64,000 bases of DNA, from the NCBI GenBank assembly GCA_036502085.1, contig DASXZD010000029.1, forward strand, positions 1-64,000. Direction: 5' to 3'. Shown piece after piece: positions 9,396 through 18,562 of the stretch. The notes under the pieces were generated by a model. That model was given only the letters and a program-made list of their open reading frames with translations, had not been told where the DNA came from and did no database searches. The stretch comes from PALSA-505 sp036502085 (GTDB lineage: Bacteria; Actinomycetota; Actinomycetes; Streptosporangiales; Streptosporangiaceae). Every line of letters begins with the position of its first letter. Position 1 is the first letter of the stretch. The translations under genes and the position numbers were made by a program.

Positions 9396-11096
9396 CTAAG
9401 GCTCGATCGGCGGCAGGGCCGCGAGCTCGGCCTTGATGTCCGCCTCCCGGGGGCCTGCGGCGCGGATCGCGTCCATCAGGGCGTGCAGCACGGCGTGCCG
9501 GTCCTCGCCGAGGTCGAGCAGCCGCTGCGCGGCCTCCCACAGCTCGGGCGGGTCGCCGCGCCAGAGCCGGTCGGCCAGGGCCAGGTGCCGCTCGATATGC
9601 GGCGTGCCCGCGTGCCTGGCCGGCCCGTCGTCGTGGTCGGCGGCCAGCAGGATCCTGCGGTCAGCCGGGTCGGACGGGTCCAGCGTGCTCAGATCCACGC
9701 CGCCGTACCAGCCGCTCAGCAGCGGGAAGGCGAACGCTCGGCGAGGCAGCGCCTCGAGGTCGGCGTCGGGCAGCAGCCGGGCGACCAGCCCGGCGTCGAG
9801 CCCGAACGTGGTCGGATCCCGGTAGGCGGCGGCGAACTTCTCGGTGCAGTCGAAGACGGCTTCGAGCGTCTCCGCGATGGCGTTCTTGCTCAGCCCGCAG
9901 CGCCTGCCTGCCCACCGGGTCCAGGCGGCGAGAACGTGCGGGATGGCCTCCTGCTCGGCGGCCGACAGCATGACCTTGCGGGGCAGCCAGTCGAGCAGGA
10001 ACGTGTCCGCCTTGACCGGGCTCATCCGCAGCGGCCTGCCGAAGTCCCTGTCACACCCGTAGGCGACGATGTGATCCGCGCACCGGCTGGCCGACCGGCG
10101 GTCGGAGAGGTCCTCTGCCTCGTCCGAGGCGAGGAACTCGGCCACCAGCATGGCCCTGCGGTCCGCGCTCCACGGCCGCCGCCCGGCCCGGTCGCCCCGG
10201 TCGCGCCCGGCCCGGTCGCCCCGCCCCGCCTGGCCGGCCGTGCCGCCGGCCGCCTCGCCCTTCGACTCCAGCAGGCTCCCGGCACCTTCCTCGCCGCCCT
10301 CGCCGCGCGGCGGCAGCGTGCGCACCCGCGTCCTGATGAACGCGTGGTAGGAGGGGAACGACTCGCTGACCGGGGCATCCGCGCGCTCTTCGGTGGCCCG
10401 CAGCGCCCGGGCGAGCAGCCGCCTGGCCTGCGCCGGGTCGAGGGACCCGAACGACCCCTCGGCCCGCTCGCCGCCGTGCGCCTGATGGCAGTGGCTAAGC
10501 AGCTTGCCGACCTCGGCCGTCACCCAGCCATCGCGCAGCAGGCCGCCGGAGTTGTAGTCGACCACGCAGACGAGCGCGTGCGGCTCCTCCCCGGCGTAGC
10601 TGAAGCAGCAGACCACCTCGTCCCTGTCGCCGTAGGCGTCCGAGTTCAGGTAGCAATCGCCTGAGGTCACCGCGCCGAGGTGATCAGCCCAGCGCGGCCG
10701 CGCCACGCCGCTGGCGATCATCTCAAGTGCGGCCCGTTCGGCCTTGGCGGCCTGGCCCGGCGTGCCGAGGCAGGCGATGCCGGACAGCAGCGCCAGCGCG
10801 GCCGGGGTGGCCTGCGTCGCCGCGTACTCGACGAGCCCCTCGCCGACCAGTTCCTCGATGCCGGCGTGCCCGCGGCCTGCCTGCCGGGGCCCAGGGCCCC
10901 ACCAGGTGCCGAGCAGCTCACTGACCAGCAGCTCGGCGTCGAGCGGGCTGCGGACGGCGAGCAGCTCCCTGGCGGCCCGCAGCATCTCGGCGAACATCGC
11001 GGCCGGCGGTGACTCTGATGAGCCGGGCCGCGCCGCTCCGTGACCGGGCCCGCCGGGGGGCTGACTGCGTCGTCGGCTTGGCGGGCTCACGAGCAC
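9396..11096 (-). CDS. Uncharacterised 566-aa actinobacterial protein
   Basis: I do not recognise a family. The protein is soluble and mainly helical-looking, with no signal peptide. It has a conserved-looking N-terminal part (MFAEMLRAARELLAV), a middle region containing CCFSYAGEEPHALV and VVDYNSGG, an Arg/Gly-rich insert around the centre (about residues 255-305), and a C-terminal half with WTRWAGRRCGL. Coding bias in this frame is strong. The first 33 residues of the longest frame are low-complexity Pro/Arg/Ser, and ATG at 10995-10997 is an equally likely start; neither has a clear ribosome binding site. It converges with the AAA+ gene 39 bp away and diverges from the PAS-phosphatase. Confidence 0.65.
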   Translation of the reverse strand: MLVSPPSRRRSQPPGGPGHGAARPGSSESPPAAMFAEMLRAARELLAVRSPLDAELLVSELLGTWWGPGPRQAGRGHAGIEELVGEGLVEYAATQATPAALALLSGIACLGTPGQAAKAERAALEMIASGVARPRWADHLGAVTSGDCYLNSDAYGDRDEVVCCFSYAGEEPHALVCVVDYNSGGLLRDGWVTAEVGKLLSHCHQAHGGERAEGSFGSLDPAQARRLLARALRATEERADAPVSESFPSYHAFIRTRVRTLPPRGEGGEEGAGSLLESKGEAAGGTAGQAGRGDRAGRDRGDRAGRRPWSADRRAMLVAEFLASDEAEDLSDRRSASRCADHIVAYGCDRDFGRPLRMSPVKADTFLLDWLPRKVMLSAAEQEAIPHVLAAWTRWAGRRCGLSKNAIAETLEAVFDCTEKFAAAYRDPTTFGLDAGLVARLLPDADLEALPRRAFAFPLLSGWYGGVDLSTLDPSDPADRRILLAADHDDGPARHAGTPHIERHLALADRLWRGDPPELWEAAQRLLDLGEDRHAVLHALMDAIRAAGPREADIKAELAALPPIEP

Positions 11097-11393
11097 AGCT
11101 TTTCAGATCAGCAGGCACGGATGCTACGCAACCGCGATGTCCCCCCGGATTCTCTGCCTGAGGCCGCATATGCCCCCGGTGACCGCCGGCTCGCCGCCAG
11201 GCCGGCGCACGACGTCGCTAGCTGGCTATCCGAATGATTCCCGGCATGAGCTTCTGGCCGCTAGCCTGCTTATGACGGCTCACGAAGCCCAGGGCAGGAA
11301 GCCCCAGGGCAGGAAGCCCCAGATCAGAAAGCGCAGCGCAGCAGCAAAGCCACAGAGCAGCAGGAAACCGCAGAAGGAAGAAGGAGTCGCTTC

Positions 11394-11446
11394 ATGCCAG
11401 GTGCCCGCAGCGATGAGGGCAGCACCGGATGAGCAGCGCCGGATGA
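11394..11446 (+). promoter_or_regulatory. Leader with two overlapping mini-ORFs before the PAS-phosphatase start
   Basis: A clear AAGGAG at about 11384-11389 precedes ATG at 11394, which opens a 12-codon frame ending TGA at 11430-11432. That stop overlaps ATG at 11429, a 5-codon frame ending TGA at 11444-11446, which overlaps ATG at 11443, the in-frame start of the phosphatase. Each junction is ATGA. The only good ribosome binding site feeds the first mini-ORF, so translation may be handed down by reinitiation. This is inference from layout only. Confidence 0.45.
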
Positions 11447-13707
11447 GCACAGATACATCCGTGCCCCAGCCGCGGGTGTCCGGCTTGGAGATCTCCGACT
11501 CCGCCCTGCTCGACACGCTGCTGCGCGAGGCTCCCATCGGGTTCGCCTTCTTCGATACCGACCTGCGCTTCCGCCGGGTCAACCGGACGCTGGCCCGGCT
11601 GCACGGGGTGAGCCACGCCGAACACCTGGGTCGGCTTCCCAGCGAGATCTGGCCCGCCGGGCACGCCGCCAGGGCCGAGGCCGCGCTGCGCCGCGTGCTG
11701 GCCGAGGATCAGCCCGTGCTTGAGGCCGACCAGCCGGTCACCGCGGCGGGCCAGTCGGCGGGCCGGCCCGCCGGGCAGCCGGTCGGCCAGCTGCCGTCGG
11801 TACCCGCCGCGAGGCGCGACCCCGCCATCAGTCGCGACCCCGCCATCACCAACGACTCTGCCATCACCAACGACTCTGCCATCAGAAGCGGCCCCGCCAT
11901 CAGAAGCGGCCCCGCCGCCGACGACCCCGGCGCCGGCTCGATCAGGGAGCGGCACTGGGCCTTCTCGTGGTTCCCCTGTCATGACAGCGAGTCGAACATC
12001 ACCGGCGTCGTGCTGATCGCGGCCGACATCACCGACCGGCAGTACTCGGCGGAGGCGGTGCGCCGCAGCGAGGCCAGGTACCGGTCGCTGGTCCAGGCCG
12101 GCGCGCAGGTGGTCTGGGTGACCTCGCCGACCGGCGAGATTGCCGAGGACTCGCCCGAATGGCGCTGGATCACCGGCCAGACGGTGGAGGAGTACCTGGG
12201 CCACGGCTGGCTGAACGTCATCCATCCCGACGACCGCGACCGGGTGGCCAACGCCTGGCGGGACTGCGTGCAGGCGGGCCGGGTGTTCGACAACCGCTAC
12301 CGGGTCCGCACCAAGGCCGGGGCGTACCGGCACTACGACGTGCGGGCCGTCCCGATCGAGCGGGCCGGGAAGATCATCGAATGGGTGGGGGCGAGCACCG
12401 ACGTCACCGGCCAGCGCGAGGCCGAGGAGATGCGCGGCAGGCTCACCGAGCAGCTGTCCGCCGCGGCCCTGCGCACGGCCCGGCTGCAGCAGGCCACCTC
12501 GATGCTGGCCGAGGCGCTCACCGTGGAGCAGGTCGTCGAGGTGATCACCGAGGTCGGCCGGTCCGCGGTCGGCGCCGAGCGGTCCGACGTGGCCCTGCTG
12601 GACTCCGACCGGCTGCGGCTGCAGATGGTGAACCCGGGCGGCCCGGCGAGCGACATCCCGCTGGACGTCCCGAGCGTGATCACCGCGGCCATCACCGGCC
12701 GGCGCCCCGTGCTGATCGAGGATCCGGACGCGCTGCGGCGGCTGTTCGAGCCGGACGCGAACGTGGATCTCTACCTGACCAGCAGCGACGAGCGTGCCTG
12801 GGTGGGCCTGCCGCTGCTCGCCGCGGGCGCGCCGCTCGGCGCGATCAGGTTCTCGTTCACCCGGCCCAGGCGGATCACCGAAGAGGAGCGGGTGTTCCTC
12901 GAGGCGCTGGCGGGCCAGTGCGCGCTCGCCGTGGAGCGGGCCGCCCTGTTCGAGCGCGAGCACACCACGGCCGAGACGCTGCAGCGCAGCCTGCTGCCCG
13001 ACCAATTGCCCGTCGTCCCCGGGCTGATCCTCGAGGCGAGGTACCTGCCGGTCACCAGGAACATGGAGATCGGCGGCGACTGGTACGACGCCTTCAAGCT
13101 GCCGGACGGGCGGCTGGCCATCGCGGCCGGCGACGTGATGGGCAAGGGGCTGACGGCCGCGGCCGGCATGGGCCGGGTGCGCAATGCGCTGCGCGCGCTC
13201 GCGCTGACCGACCCCAGGCCCGCTGCGGTGCTGGCCGGCCTGGACCGGCTGTTCACCGCGACCGAGCTCGACGAGCAGGTCACCACGGTCGCCTACCTGG
13301 TCGTCGACCCGGCGACCGGGGAAGGAATGGCCGGGAACGCCGGCCATCTGCCGCCGTTGCGGCTGTGCGCCGAGGCCCCGCCCAGGCTCGACACGATCGA
13401 GGCGGGGACCCCGCTCGGCTGGGCGAGCCCGCGACAGCAGCATTCTTTCCGGCTGCCACCCGGCAACACTGTGGTGTTCTATTCCGATGGACTAGTGGAG
13501 AACCGCACGCGCGGCCTCGATGCGGGCCTGGATGAGCTGCTCGCGGTCGCGGGGAAGGCACCGCCGGAAGTGACCGCGCATCCGGACCGGCTTCTTGAGT
13601 ACCTGGTTGACCGGATGCTGGCCGGATATGAACAGGATGACGACGTGACCGTGCTGGTGCTGCACGTGCCTGTGCAGGGCGAGCGCGGCAGGGGAGGGAA
13701 GGCATGA
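11443..13707 (+). CDS. PAS-PAS-GAF-PP2C (SpoIIE/RsbU-type) serine phosphatase
   Basis: With this start the protein is 754 aa. An N-terminal PAS domain (APIGFAFFDTDLRFRRVN) is interrupted by a repetitive insert. A second PAS follows (WVTSPTGEIAEDS to GASTDVTGQREAEEM), then a GAF domain and a C-terminal PP2C-type SpoIIE phosphatase with EIGGDWYDAF, GDVMGKG, GNAGHLPPL, YSDGLVENR and the metal-binding DDDVTVLV. Such proteins sense signals and dephosphorylate anti-sigma-factor antagonists in partner-switching control; no partner is adjacent. The frame is open upstream to 11137, but the Lys/Arg/Gln-rich repeats there look like leader, and ATG 11443 sits at the end of the mini-ORF staircase. An upstream start remains possible. 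Confidence 0.85.
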   Translation: MSTDTSVPQPRVSGLEISDSALLDTLLREAPIGFAFFDTDLRFRRVNRTLARLHGVSHAEHLGRLPSEIWPAGHAARAEAALRRVLAEDQPVLEADQPVTAAGQSAGRPAGQPVGQLPSVPAARRDPAISRDPAITNDSAITNDSAIRSGPAIRSGPAADDPGAGSIRERHWAFSWFPCHDSESNITGVVLIAADITDRQYSAEAVRRSEARYRSLVQAGAQVVWVTSPTGEIAEDSPEWRWITGQTVEEYLGHGWLNVIHPDDRDRVANAWRDCVQAGRVFDNRYRVRTKAGAYRHYDVRAVPIERAGKIIEWVGASTDVTGQREAEEMRGRLTEQLSAAALRTARLQQATSMLAEALTVEQVVEVITEVGRSAVGAERSDVALLDSDRLRLQMVNPGGPASDIPLDVPSVITAAITGRRPVLIEDPDALRRLFEPDANVDLYLTSSDERAWVGLPLLAAGAPLGAIRFSFTRPRRITEEERVFLEALAGQCALAVERAALFEREHTTAETLQRSLLPDQLPVVPGLILEARYLPVTRNMEIGGDWYDAFKLPDGRLAIAAGDVMGKGLTAAAGMGRVRNALRALALTDPRPAAVLAGLDRLFTATELDEQVTTVAYLVVDPATGEGMAGNAGHLPPLRLCAEAPPRLDTIEAGTPLGWASPRQQHSFRLPPGNTVVFYSDGLVENRTRGLDAGLDELLAVAGKAPPEVTAHPDRLLEYLVDRMLAGYEQDDDVTVLVLHVPVQGERGRGGKA
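11815..11919 (+). repeat. Six tandem 18-nt units coding a hexapeptide repeat inside the first PAS domain
   Basis: Units begin at 11815, 11833, 11851, 11869, 11887 and 11905 and occur as three near-identical pairs (RDPAIS/RDPAIT, NDSAIT/NDSAIR, SGPAIR/SGPAA). The period keeps the frame. It lies between the first half of the PAS fold and its last strands, in a longer Pro/Gln/Gly-rich insert. Confidence 0.85.
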
Positions 13708-13955
13708 CGGTGGCCTGGCTGTGCAAGTCACTCCTGAAGTCCGCCTAAGGTGGTGCTCGGAGGGCGAGCAGCAGCATCGGTGCCTTTGGCGCTGGTCCGC
13801 CTTCCGGTATGACCCCAGCAGCCGGGGCCTCGCAGTAGGGTCCAGTTCCCGCTACTTATGCGCAGGAGAGTGTCTGTGTCGCCTGCTAGTTCGGTCAGCC
13901 CGGCGCCGTACCTGGCGCTGTCGGCCACCGTCCGGCGAAGGAAGGGGTGGCGGTC

Positions 13956-15539
13956 GTGAGCGCTGCCAATTCTGCGGCGAGCAAGGCGAGTAAAGCGAAG
14001 GCGGGCAAACAGGGCCGGAGCCGGCGGGAGGCACCGCATCCGCCCGCGGAGCGCGCGGAGCGCGCCGGGTCGGCGGCCGAGGAGCCCGCTAACGGACAGG
14101 CCGCCAACGGGAAGACCGCAACCGGGCAGCCCGCGAATGGGAAGCCCGCCAACGGGAAGCAGAACGCCGGGAAGGGGGCGAAGGCCGCAGAGCCGGCCGG
14201 GACCCCGCAAGCCCAGGAGACGGAGACGTGGGTGCAGGACACCGCGGACAGCGAACTGGCGATAGACAGCCTGGATCACCCAGCTGATCTCGATGCAGTA
14301 GTAGACATCGCGGTTGTTGACGTCGAGGTCGACGTCGATGTGGAAATCGACGTGACGCTCGATGACACCGACCTGAGCGACACCGACCCGACTGACACCG
14401 ACCTGAGCGACGTTGACGGACCCGCCGACGACGAGCCCGACGGGACCGACGACGCACCGGACGCACCCGGCGGCCCGACGGGCAAGGCCGGGAAGGCCGC
14501 GCCCGCCGCGCCCGCGACGGGCAAGCCGGCCGCCGAAGGGGCGGCTGGCGACGACGCCGAGGACGACGCGTTCGTCTACGGCGACGACGACGATGACCTC
14601 CCGGCCGCGCAGGTTGCCGCGGCCGGCGCCACCGCCGACCCGGTCAAGGACTACCTGAAGCAGATCGGCAAGGTGCCGCTGCTCAACGCCGAGCAGGAAG
14701 TGGAACTGGCCAAGCGGATCGAGGCCGGCCTGTTCGCCGAGGAGAAGCTGGCCGAGACCCGCGCGCTGCACGGCTCGGATGAGTGCGCGGACCTCGAATG
14801 GATCGCCTCCGACGGCCGCCGGGCCAAGAACCACCTGCTCGAGGCCAACCTGCGCCTGGTCGTCTCGCTGGCCAAGCGCTACACCGGCCGCGGCATGCTG
14901 TTCCTCGACCTGATCCAGGAGGGCAACCTCGGCCTGATCCGCGCGGTCGAGAAGTTCGACTACACCAAGGGCTACAAGTTCTCCACGTACGCCACCTGGT
15001 GGATCCGGCAGGCCATCACCCGGGCGATGGCCGATCAGGCCAGGACCATCCGGATCCCGGTGCACATGGTCGAGGTCATCAACAAGCTGGCCAGGGTGCA
15101 GCGTCAGATGCTGCAGGACCTGGGCCGGGAGCCGACTCCGGAAGAGCTCGCCGCCGAGCTGGACATGACCCCGGAGAAGGTCATCGAGGTGCAGAAGTAC
15201 GGCCGCGAGCCGATTTCGCTGCACACCCCGCTCGGCGAGGACGGCGACAGCGAGTTCGGCGACCTGATCGAGGACTCCGAGGCCATCCAGCCCGGCGAGG
15301 CGGTCAGCTTCACGCTGCTGCAGGAGCAGCTGCACTCGGTGCTCGACACGCTGTCCGAGCGCGAGGCCGGCGTGGTGTCCATGCGCTTCGGGCTGACCGA
15401 CGGCCAGCCCAAGACCCTGGACGAGATCGGCAAGGTCTACGGGGTCACCCGGGAGCGCATCCGGCAGATCGAGTCGAAGACGATGTCGAAGCTCCGCCAC
15501 CCGTCCCGCTCCCAGGTGCTGCGCGACTACCTCGACTAA
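13956..15539 (+). CDS. rpoD: Principal RNA polymerase sigma factor (RpoD/HrdB, sigma-70 group 1)
   Basis: This 527-aa protein directs RNA polymerase to housekeeping promoters. Residues 1-230 form a long, low-complexity leader: Ala/Lys-rich, then NGK repeats, then a strongly acidic Asp/Thr/Val stretch, as in Streptomyces HrdB. Region 1.2 starts at DPVKDYLKQIGKVPLL. Region 2 holds FLDLIQEGNLGLIRAVEKFD and YKFSTYATWWIRQAITRA, which recognise and melt the -10 element. Region 3 and region 4.2 follow, with the -35 binding helix VTRERIRQIESK. GTG at 13956 lies 8 nt after AAGGGG; GTG at 13947 would overlap that site. A hairpin terminator lies directly downstream and the converging gene encodes a DUF7455 protein. 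Confidence 0.96.
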   Translation: MSAANSAASKASKAKAGKQGRSRREAPHPPAERAERAGSAAEEPANGQAANGKTATGQPANGKPANGKQNAGKGAKAAEPAGTPQAQETETWVQDTADSELAIDSLDHPADLDAVVDIAVVDVEVDVDVEIDVTLDDTDLSDTDPTDTDLSDVDGPADDEPDGTDDAPDAPGGPTGKAGKAAPAAPATGKPAAEGAAGDDAEDDAFVYGDDDDDLPAAQVAAAGATADPVKDYLKQIGKVPLLNAEQEVELAKRIEAGLFAEEKLAETRALHGSDECADLEWIASDGRRAKNHLLEANLRLVVSLAKRYTGRGMLFLDLIQEGNLGLIRAVEKFDYTKGYKFSTYATWWIRQAITRAMADQARTIRIPVHMVEVINKLARVQRQMLQDLGREPTPEELAAELDMTPEKVIEVQKYGREPISLHTPLGEDGDSEFGDLIEDSEAIQPGEAVSFTLLQEQLHSVLDTLSEREAGVVSMRFGLTDGQPKTLDEIGKVYGVTRERIRQIESKTMSKLRHPSRSQVLRDYLD

Positions 15540-15580
15540 CCAGGCAGGCGGCCAAAGGCAGCAATGCCAAAGGCAGCAAA

Positions 15581-15620
15581 AGCGCGGCCGGGATCAGCAT
15601 CACGCTGACCCGGCCGCGCT
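15581..15620. terminator. Bidirectional hairpin terminator between sigma factor and DUF7455 gene
   Basis: AGCGCGGCCGGG (15581-15592) pairs with CCCGGCCGCGCT (15609-15620), and after one bulged A the inner TCAGC pairs with GCTGA around a 5-nt loop, giving 17 base pairs. It lies between two converging genes. No long T tract is present, as is usual in actinobacteria. Two copies of GCCAAAGGCAGCA precede it. Confidence 0.8.
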
Positions 15621-15644
15621 GCGCTGCGAACCGGCCGTCCAGGT

Positions 15645-15878
15645 CTAGTTGGCGCTCTGGCCCTTCTTGCCGTCCGAAAGAAGATTGGTCTCGTCCTGTA
15701 TGTCTATCGCGACCCTGGCCAGCGCTTCCGCGTGCTGACGAGCGTGATGCGCGCAGAAAAGCAATTCTGCGGAACCATTGAGCAGTACCCGGACATAGGC
15801 CCGGGCACCGCAGCGGTCGCACACGTCCGCGGCGGTCAGCGGCTTGGTGGGGGCTAGAGCTCCTGTCAACGTCGCCAT
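15645..15878 (-). CDS. DUF7455 family small zinc-ribbon-like protein
   Basis: This 77-aa protein has a CDRCG motif near residue 20 and an FCAHH motif near 42, a likely zinc site, followed by a helix ending in DIQDETN. This pattern is the DUF7455 family, commonly next to the principal sigma factor gene in actinobacteria. Function is unknown. It starts with ATG at 15876-15878 and converges with the sigma factor gene. Confidence 0.82.
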   Translation of the reverse strand: MATLTGALAPTKPLTAADVCDRCGARAYVRVLLNGSAELLFCAHHARQHAEALARVAIDIQDETNLLSDGKKGQSAN

Positions 15879-16355
15879 CCTCGCCTTGTGCCTCCGGCTT
15901 CGACATCCGGCTGGGCGCTGGTCATTCGTAGTCTGCCTTCACCACAGCACAACGTAGGAGCCCGCGTCGACCTTCCCGATGCTCTTGGATGCCGAGTACG
16001 CCATCAGCGAAACCCTCCCGTCAGCCCAGTAATCGAGCACGCGTGCGCGTGCGGCTGATCTTCCCCATCTGGTCTCCGTGAACCCTCTCGCCCGCCCCGC
16101 AACCGCTCTGCGGCCGCTATGCGGCCGCTCTGCGGACCCGAGCGTTCATCCGGTGACTATCTGCTATCTCTACTGTATCGCGAATGTTCTCCCAGGTCGC
16201 GGGGGGCTGAACGGGTTTGTCCCCCGACCAGTCGGCCGACCCGTCGGCGGCCTGCGCGCGGCGTGGCTGCGCGCGGCATTCGCCGCGGAGAGCTAGTCTG
16301 CGATGTGGTTACCGGGCGGCGTGCCGCCCGCCTATTCGCCGGAGGAGGGGCCTTC
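15879..16355. other. Divergent promoter region between DUF7455 gene and parE
   Basis: About 480 bp without a credible gene; the parE frame is open from 16119 but that part has no family similarity. It should contain promoters for both flanking genes. A GGAGGAGGGG at 16341-16350 is the parE ribosome binding site. No other element is recognised. Confidence 0.5.
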
Positions 16356-18497
16356 GTGACTGCGGCCAGCGCGGCAAGCGCGCCAAGCACGGCCAGCGCC
16401 CCCAGCGCCGTCGGCCCCCGGCCCCGCCAGCAGCATGCGGCCGACGCCTACACGGCACGGCACCTGTCCGTCCTGGAGGGACTGGACGCCGTCCGCAAGC
16501 GACCCGGCATGTACATCGGCTCCACCGACAGCCGCGGCCTGCTGCACTGCCTGTGGGAGATCATCGACAACTCCGTGGACGAGGCGCTGGGCGGCCACGG
16601 CTCGCGGGTCGTGATCGTGCTGCACGCCGACGGCTCGGCCGAGGTGCGCGACGAAGGCCGCGGCATCCCGGTCGACATCGAGCCCAAGAGCGGGCTGAAC
16701 GGCGTCGAGCTCGTGATGACCCGGCTGCACGCGGGCGGCAAGTTCGGCGGCGGCTCCTACACCGCGTCGGGCGGCCTGCACGGCGTAGGCGCCTCGGTGG
16801 TCAACGCGTTGTCCGCCCGCTTCGACGTGGAAGTGGACAGGGACGGGCACACCTGGGGGGCGAGCTTCCACCGCGGCGTGCCCGGCGGGTTCGCCGGCCC
16901 CGGCCCGGACGCCCCGTTCGTCCCGGCGTCCGGGCTGCGCAAGGAGCGCCGCGTCGCCAAGCGCGTCACCGGCACCAGGAGCCGGTTCTGGCCGGACCCG
17001 CAGGTTTTCACCCACGACTCCAGGTTCACCTTCGAGGCGCTGGCTGAGCGCGCCCGGCAGACCGCCTACCTCATTCCCGGCCTGATGATCCGGATCCGCG
17101 ACGAGAGCAGGCCGGGCGAGCCCGCCGCCGAGGCGGAGTTCTCCTACGAGGGCGGGATCAGCGAGTTCTGCGCGCACCTGGGCTCGGGCGAGCAGGTGAC
17201 CGACGTGCTGCGGCTGCAAGGCTCGGGCCAGTTCACCGAGACGATCCCGGTGCTCGACGAGCAGGGCCACATGACCCCGGCCGACGTCGAGCGCGAGCTG
17301 CTGGTGGACATCGCGCTGCAGTGGAGTTCCGGCTACGACAGCGTCACCCGCTCGTTCGTGAACGTGATCGCCACGCCCAAGGGCGGCACCCACGTGGCCG
17401 GCTTCGAGCGGGCCCTGGTCCGCACCCTGAACGAGCAGCTCCGCTCGTCCCGGCTGCTCAAGAACGGCGACGAGGCGGTGATCAAGGAGGACGTGCTCGA
17501 AGGGCTGACCGCGGTGGTGGCGGTGCGGCTGCCCGAGCCGCAGTTCGAGGGGCAGACCAAGGAGGTGCTCGGCACTCCGGCCGCCTCCCGGATCGTCGCG
17601 CAGGTGGTCGCCACCGAGCTGAAGGCCTACTTCGAGTCGCCCCCCCGCGGCGCCAAGGTGCAGGCCCGCGCCGTGCTCGACAAGATCGTGGCCGCGGCCA
17701 AGACGCGCATCTCCGCCCGCGAGCACCGGGAGAACCAGCGCCGCAAGACCGCCCTGGCCAGCTCGGCGCTGCCGGCCAAACTGGTCGACTGCCGGACCGC
17801 GGACGACCGCAGCGAGCTGTTCATCGTCGAGGGCGATTCCGCGCTCGGCACGGCCAAGCTGGCCAGGGACTCAGAGTTCCAGGCGCTGCTGCCGATCCGG
17901 GGCAAGATCCTCAACGTGCAGAAGTCCTCGCTCGCGGACATGCTGAAGAACGCCGAATGCGCCGCGATCATCCAGGTGATCGGCGCCGGCTCGGGCGCGG
18001 CGTTCGACCTGGACGCGGCCCGCTACCAGCGGGTCATCTTCATGGCCGACGCCGACGTGGACGGCGCGCACATCCGCACCTTGCTGCTGACCCTCTTCCA
18101 CCGCTACCTGGGGGCCATGCTGGCGGCCGGCCGGGTGTTCGCCGCGGTGCCGCCGCTGCACCGGATCGAGCTGTCCAGCCCGCGCAAAGGCCAGCCGAAG
18201 TACCGCTACACCTACTCCGACCCTGAGCTGAACCGCACCCTGCTGGAGCTCGAGCGCCGCGGCCAGCGGTGGAAGGAGCCGGTCCAGCGCTACAAGGGCC
18301 TGGGCGAGATGGACGCTGGCCAGCTGGCCGAGACCACGATGGACCCGCGGCACCGCACCCTGCGCCGGATCCGGATCGGCGACGCCGCCGCGGCCGCCTC
18401 GACGTTCGACCTGCTGATGGGGTCAGAGGTCGCGCCCCGCCGCGATTTCATCGTCGGTGGTGCGGCCGAGCTTGACCTGTCGCGGATCGATACCTGA
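16356..18497 (+). CDS. parE: DNA topoisomerase IV subunit B (ParE; GyrB paralogue)
   Basis: This 713-aa type IIA topoisomerase ATPase subunit works with ParC (20539-23184) to decatenate or relax DNA. After a short Ala/Ser-rich start it has the GHKL ATPase domain (LEGLDAVRKRPGMYIGS, EIIDNSVDEALGG, DEGRGIPVD, GGLHGVGASVVNALS), the transducer with the QTKEVLG loop, and the Toprim domain with FIVEGDSA and MADADVDGAHI. RYKGLGEMD lies near the end. GTG at 16356-16358 lies 5 nt after GGAGGAGGGG and gives the usual family length; the longer open frame upstream is not similar to the family. Confidence 0.93.
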   Translation: MTAASAASAPSTASAPSAVGPRPRQQHAADAYTARHLSVLEGLDAVRKRPGMYIGSTDSRGLLHCLWEIIDNSVDEALGGHGSRVVIVLHADGSAEVRDEGRGIPVDIEPKSGLNGVELVMTRLHAGGKFGGGSYTASGGLHGVGASVVNALSARFDVEVDRDGHTWGASFHRGVPGGFAGPGPDAPFVPASGLRKERRVAKRVTGTRSRFWPDPQVFTHDSRFTFEALAERARQTAYLIPGLMIRIRDESRPGEPAAEAEFSYEGGISEFCAHLGSGEQVTDVLRLQGSGQFTETIPVLDEQGHMTPADVERELLVDIALQWSSGYDSVTRSFVNVIATPKGGTHVAGFERALVRTLNEQLRSSRLLKNGDEAVIKEDVLEGLTAVVAVRLPEPQFEGQTKEVLGTPAASRIVAQVVATELKAYFESPPRGAKVQARAVLDKIVAAAKTRISAREHRENQRRKTALASSALPAKLVDCRTADDRSELFIVEGDSALGTAKLARDSEFQALLPIRGKILNVQKSSLADMLKNAECAAIIQVIGAGSGAAFDLDAARYQRVIFMADADVDGAHIRTLLLTLFHRYLGAMLAAGRVFAAVPPLHRIELSSPRKGQPKYRYTYSDPELNRTLLELERRGQRWKEPVQRYKGLGEMDAGQLAETTMDPRHRTLRRIRIGDAAAAASTFDLLMGSEVAPRRDFIVGGAAELDLSRIDT

Positions 18498-18562
18498 TTT
18501 TTTCCGAACGGTTCCAGGGCTAACCTGCGCCCGGCCACGCGGCCTCCGCCAGCCGGCCTGGC

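Noticed and set aside
9483..10664. 393-codon plus-strand frame opposite the unrecognised protein
   Set aside because: Composition is typical of an antisense frame (Arg/Gln/Pro/His), and the minus frame has better coding phase.
11137..11442. Upstream extension of the PAS-phosphatase frame
   Set aside because: Lys/Arg/Gln repeats without family similarity; the mini-ORF staircase and PAS start favour 11443, though an upstream start is not excluded.
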